Assembly (NCBI RefSeq): GCF_000373805.1 | Contig: NZ_KB892438.1 | Coordinates: 1 to 64,000, forward strand | Length of the DNA: 64,000 nt | Direction of reading: 5' to 3' | Source: Corynebacterium pilosum DSM 20521 = CIP 103422 | GTDB taxonomy: Bacteria > Actinomycetota > Actinomycetes > Mycobacteriales > Mycobacteriaceae | Shown here: one piece after another, positions 62,332 to 64,000 of the stretch | Layout: each line of letters begins with the position of its first letter | Numbering within the stretch: position 1 is the stretch's first letter | The notes under the pieces: model-generated | Told to the model about the DNA's origin: nothing | What the model saw: only the letters and a program-made list of their open reading frames with translations | Databases searched by the model: none | Translations under genes and position numbers: made by a program

Positions 62332-62385
62332 GGTCGCTGATTTTAGCGCAGATTAATTAAAGCCCTTGCATGAGAAGCCCTACGA

Positions 62386-62401
62386 TTCTGCAGCTGCAGA
62401 A
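62386..62401. repeat. Perfect 16-bp palindrome between rimM and the Nudix gene
   Basis: TTCTGCAGCTGCAGAA in an 80-bp gap, just downstream of the Nudix stop. It is a stand-alone copy outside the array and outside any gene. Confidence 0.9.
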
Positions 62402-62411
62402 AATACCATGC

Positions 62412-62924
62412 TTACCGGTTGAAAACGTCAGGCTTATCGACGAAATCCCAGACGAACTGGATCACCGATTCGCGGTAAGGCAAAAAGTGGCCGGCGCGCA
62501 TAAGATCGATCACCTCGTCGTCACGCGCCCACCGCACCTCCGCCACTTCGCGGTTCGGAACGGCTAGCGCACTCGCATCCACCTCGTGGCGCAGCACATA
62601 CACATCGTCGAAGCCGTGGGCATAGTTCGCCGTGAAAGCGGGCCGGCCAAGCTCCAACTCAAGGCCAAGTTCCTCCCTGGTTTCGCGCTGCATCGCCTCC
62701 CGCGACGTCTCGCCGGCCATGGCGGAGCCGCCCACGGTCACGTCCCACAAGCTGGGCCACAAGGTCTTCTCGTCGGCACGCCGCTGGACCAACAGGCGGT
62801 CCTGGGCATCGAAAAGACACAACGTGACCACTAGGTGAAACTCGCCCGGCCCATGTTCCGTGCCGGTCTCGACGATTTTTCCGGTCCGAATACGGTTCTC
62901 GTCGTAAATGTCCCAGTGCTCCAT
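62412..62924 (-). CDS. Nudix hydrolase (YfcD/IPP-isomerase-like)
   Basis: 170 residues. Starts MEHWDIYDENRIRTGK, a common start in YfcD-like Nudix proteins. The Nudix box is complete: G-x5-E-x7-RETREELGL (about 75-97). The substrate is not predicted. I place the start at 62924 because TATTTT lies exactly 7 nt upstream, and the ATG six bases earlier lies only 1 nt past it. The T-run of the rpsP terminator supplies that box. The gene ends with a dispersed-motif copy. Confidence 0.82.
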   Translation of the reverse strand: MEHWDIYDENRIRTGKIVETGTEHGPGEFHLVVTLCLFDAQDRLLVQRRADEKTLWPSLWDVTVGGSAMAGETSREAMQRETREELGLELELGRPAFTANYAHGFDDVYVLRHEVDASALAVPNREVAEVRWARDDEVIDLMRAGHFLPYRESVIQFVWDFVDKPDVFNR

Positions 62925-62930
62925 GGGCAT

Positions 62931-62965
62931 AAAAATACCCCACACCGCGGAATATGCGGTGCGGG
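62931..62965 (-). terminator. rpsP terminator overlapping the Nudix gene promoter
   Basis: An 11-bp stem CCCCGCACCGC / GCGGTGTGGGG with a 7-nt loop and TATTTTT tail. TATTTT (62932-62937) is 7 nt upstream of the Nudix ATG and probably doubles as its -10 box, as at ispG/PBP-lipo. Confidence 0.85.
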
Positions 62966-62982
62966 GCAGGAGTACGCGAGAT

Positions 62983-63483
62983 TTACTCTGCGTCCTTCTC
63001 CTCAGCAGCTTCTTCAGCTGGAGCCTCTGCCTCTTCAGCCTCAGCCTTCGCAGCAGCCTCGGCCTCAGCAGCGGCCTTTGCCTCTGCTTCTTCCTTAGCC
63101 TTCTTGCGCTTCTCGGTGATTGCCTCAGCGGTTGGGCCGTTGTTGGCCTCTTCCAGAGCCTGGTTGAACAGGTCGAGCTTGGATGGCTTCTCCTCAGCGG
63201 TCTTCAGAGTGCCCTCTGCGCCAGCCTCGCCCTTGTGCTTCTGCCAGTCACCGGTGACCTTCAGCAGAGCAGCGACAGGCTCGGTTGGCTGCGCGCCAAC
63301 GCCCAGCCAGTACTGTGCGCGCTCGGAGTCGATCTGGATGAGCGATGGCTCTTCCTTTGGGTGGTAGATGCCGATGTTCTCGATGATCTTGCCATCGCGG
63401 CGGGTGCGTGCATCAGCGATGACAACGCGGTACTGCGCGTTGCGGATCTTACCGACGCGCTGCAGCTTAATCTTGACAGCCAT
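62983..63483 (-). CDS. rpsP: 30S ribosomal protein S16
   Basis: 166 residues. The conserved core ([47 protein letters not shown]) covers the first 80 residues. The rest is an Ala/Glu/Lys-rich tail, a frequent actinobacterial addition. The 278-bp gap upstream to 63761 holds its promoter and that of the acyltransferase; I saw no gene there. Confidence 0.96.
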   Translation of the reverse strand: MAVKIKLQRVGKIRNAQYRVVIADARTRRDGKIIENIGIYHPKEEPSLIQIDSERAQYWLGVGAQPTEPVAALLKVTGDWQKHKGEAGAEGTLKTAEEKPSKLDLFNQALEEANNGPTAEAITEKRKKAKEEAEAKAAAEAEAAAKAEAEEAEAPAEEAAEEKDAE

Positions 63484-63761
63484 AATTGTTTCCTTCAGGT
63501 CACTGGGCAGTTCAGTCACCCGCCTCTTCTCGGCGGGCCGGTTCAGCCCTTGGTTTGGTCTGCGCGTGACACGACCGGCGGGACGTACCCGGAATCGGCG
63601 CTTACGCAGTTCGTTACACGCTTTTCGACGAGCGCATAACCCGAACAATGTTACTAGGCACCTGCATCCTTTCCAAACCGGTGCGCCGAAAGCTGGTGGC
63701 GACAACAAAACGCGCTACAGTCTGGGTGATAAAAAATTGTTCTGCTACACAGGGTGGTGTC

Positions 63762-64000
63762 ATGACTTCCACACAGAGCAGGCCCGCTTATCGGTACGAC
63801 TTGGATGGTTTGCGCGGTTACGCGATTGCTCTTGTCGTGCTTTTTCACGTTTACGTCGGCCGCGTTTCCGGTGGCGTGGACGTGTTCCTGCTGTTATCCG
63901 GTTTCTTCTTTTTGGGCTCCCAGCTGCGTTACGCATTAAGACCACACGCTAGCTTGAATCCGTGGTGGCCGATCTGGCGGACAGCACGCCGCCTCTTGCC
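63762..64000 (+). CDS. Acyltransferase-3 (OafA-like) family protein, N-terminal fragment (window edge)
   Basis: Seventy-nine codons are visible. DLDGLRGYAIALVVLFHVY is the start motif of acyltransferase-3 proteins, followed by GGVDVFLLLSGFFFLGSQL, the second helix. A related gene lies at 44811-46685. AGGGTGGTG precedes the ATG. It runs off the right edge. Confidence 0.85.
   Translation, partial: MTSTQSRPAYRYDLDGLRGYAIALVVLFHVYVGRVSGGVDVFLLLSGFFFLGSQLRYALRPHASLNPWWPIWRTARRLL

Larger units (their letters stand above)
1580..63631. repeat. Dispersed 12-13 bp motif TCGTCG-NN-AAGC(G), about 41 copies
   Basis: Seen by eye. Plus-orientation copies start at 4548, 5375, 9570, 10145, 11357, 12569, 16636, 17649, 18947, 21816, 24032, 26270, 28922, 31251, 34495, 36503, 37052, 38647, 39988, 42034, 45895, 47856, 50916, 57224 and 59583. 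Minus-orientation copies (GCTT-NN-CGACGA) lie near 1580, 3862, 10540, 11095, 18503, 25161, 27058, 30643, 32565, 35377, 46968, 51208, 51337, 60933, 62432 and 63619. The commonest central pairs are AT and TT, and GA often precedes the plus form. Copies fall in different reading frames, on coding and non-coding strands and between genes, so codon choice does not explain them. infB, tsf-rpsB and the dprA-lepB stretch have none. Function unknown. Confidence 0.85.

Overview
The window is a high-GC actinobacterial chromosome segment, most probably from a Corynebacterium. It carries mycothione reductase, a PptT-type phosphopantetheinyl transferase, an MmpL-type RND exporter, a lipoprotein penicillin-binding protein, a DUF2631 protein, and the conserved order nusA-infB-rbfA ... 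ispG-rip1-dxr ... pyrH-tsf-rpsB ... lepB-rplS ... trmD-rimM-rpsP. Many genes have a TAnnnT -10 box 6-8 nt before the start codon, the leaderless arrangement usual in this group. No tRNA, rRNA or CRISPR array was seen.

Layout. 1-1.07 kb: the end of an IS3-family element that has broken a glycerate kinase gene. 1.06-10.3 kb: a long leftward block (pptT, phosphoesterase, MATE exporter, nrnA, rbfA, infB, ylxR, nusA, rimP) for translation initiation, RNA turnover and antitermination. 10.4-16.1 kb rightward: a ferritin-like lipoprotein, an MmpL-family exporter, then an ornithine cyclodeaminase/tyramine oxidase B-like protein next to a divergent glutamine synthetase. 16.1-20.2 kb: a decayed LppP/LprE-type lipoprotein, proS, yaaA and a Bcr/CflA-type MFS exporter. 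20.2-22.1 kb: an array of 16-bp palindromes followed by an AAA ATPase. 22.1-25.1 kb: a TRAP transporter (dctPQM order). 25.2-34.4 kb: an RsmC-like methyltransferase, cobA, selO, a VOC protein, mqo, an alpha/beta hydrolase, mtr and two small exported paralogues. 34.5-44.7 kb: map, PBP-lipo, ispG, rip1, dxr, DUF2631, rlmN, a LapA-like protein, cdsA and frr. 44.8-47.9 kb: an OafA-like acyltransferase and an amidase interposed between frr and pyrH. 47.9-57.6 kb: pyrH, tsf, rpsB, an M23 protein, xerC, dprA, comM, yraN, DUF2469, rnhB, lepB, rplS. 57.7-64 kb: tex, trmD with an unusual C-terminal extension, a DUF4232 lipoprotein, rimM, Nudix, rpsP, and the start of a second acyltransferase.

Two DNA-level signals are not explained by the genes. 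First, a bipartite motif TCGTCG-NN-AAGC, usually followed by G, occurs about 41 times on both strands, in several reading frames and between stop codons and terminators, at roughly one per 1.6 kb. By my hand estimate a pattern this specific is expected far less than once. The density and dispersion resemble DNA-uptake or chromosome-organising sequences. Second, a perfect 16-bp palindrome TTCTGCAGCTGCAGAA occurs seven times, with further variants; about ten full or degenerate copies form a regularly spaced array (60-87 bp period) at 20.24-20.94 kb beside the AAA ATPase gene. These are the main candidates for undescribed biology here.

All calls are from reading the sequence. Families are named from recognised motifs and gene order; no search was run.
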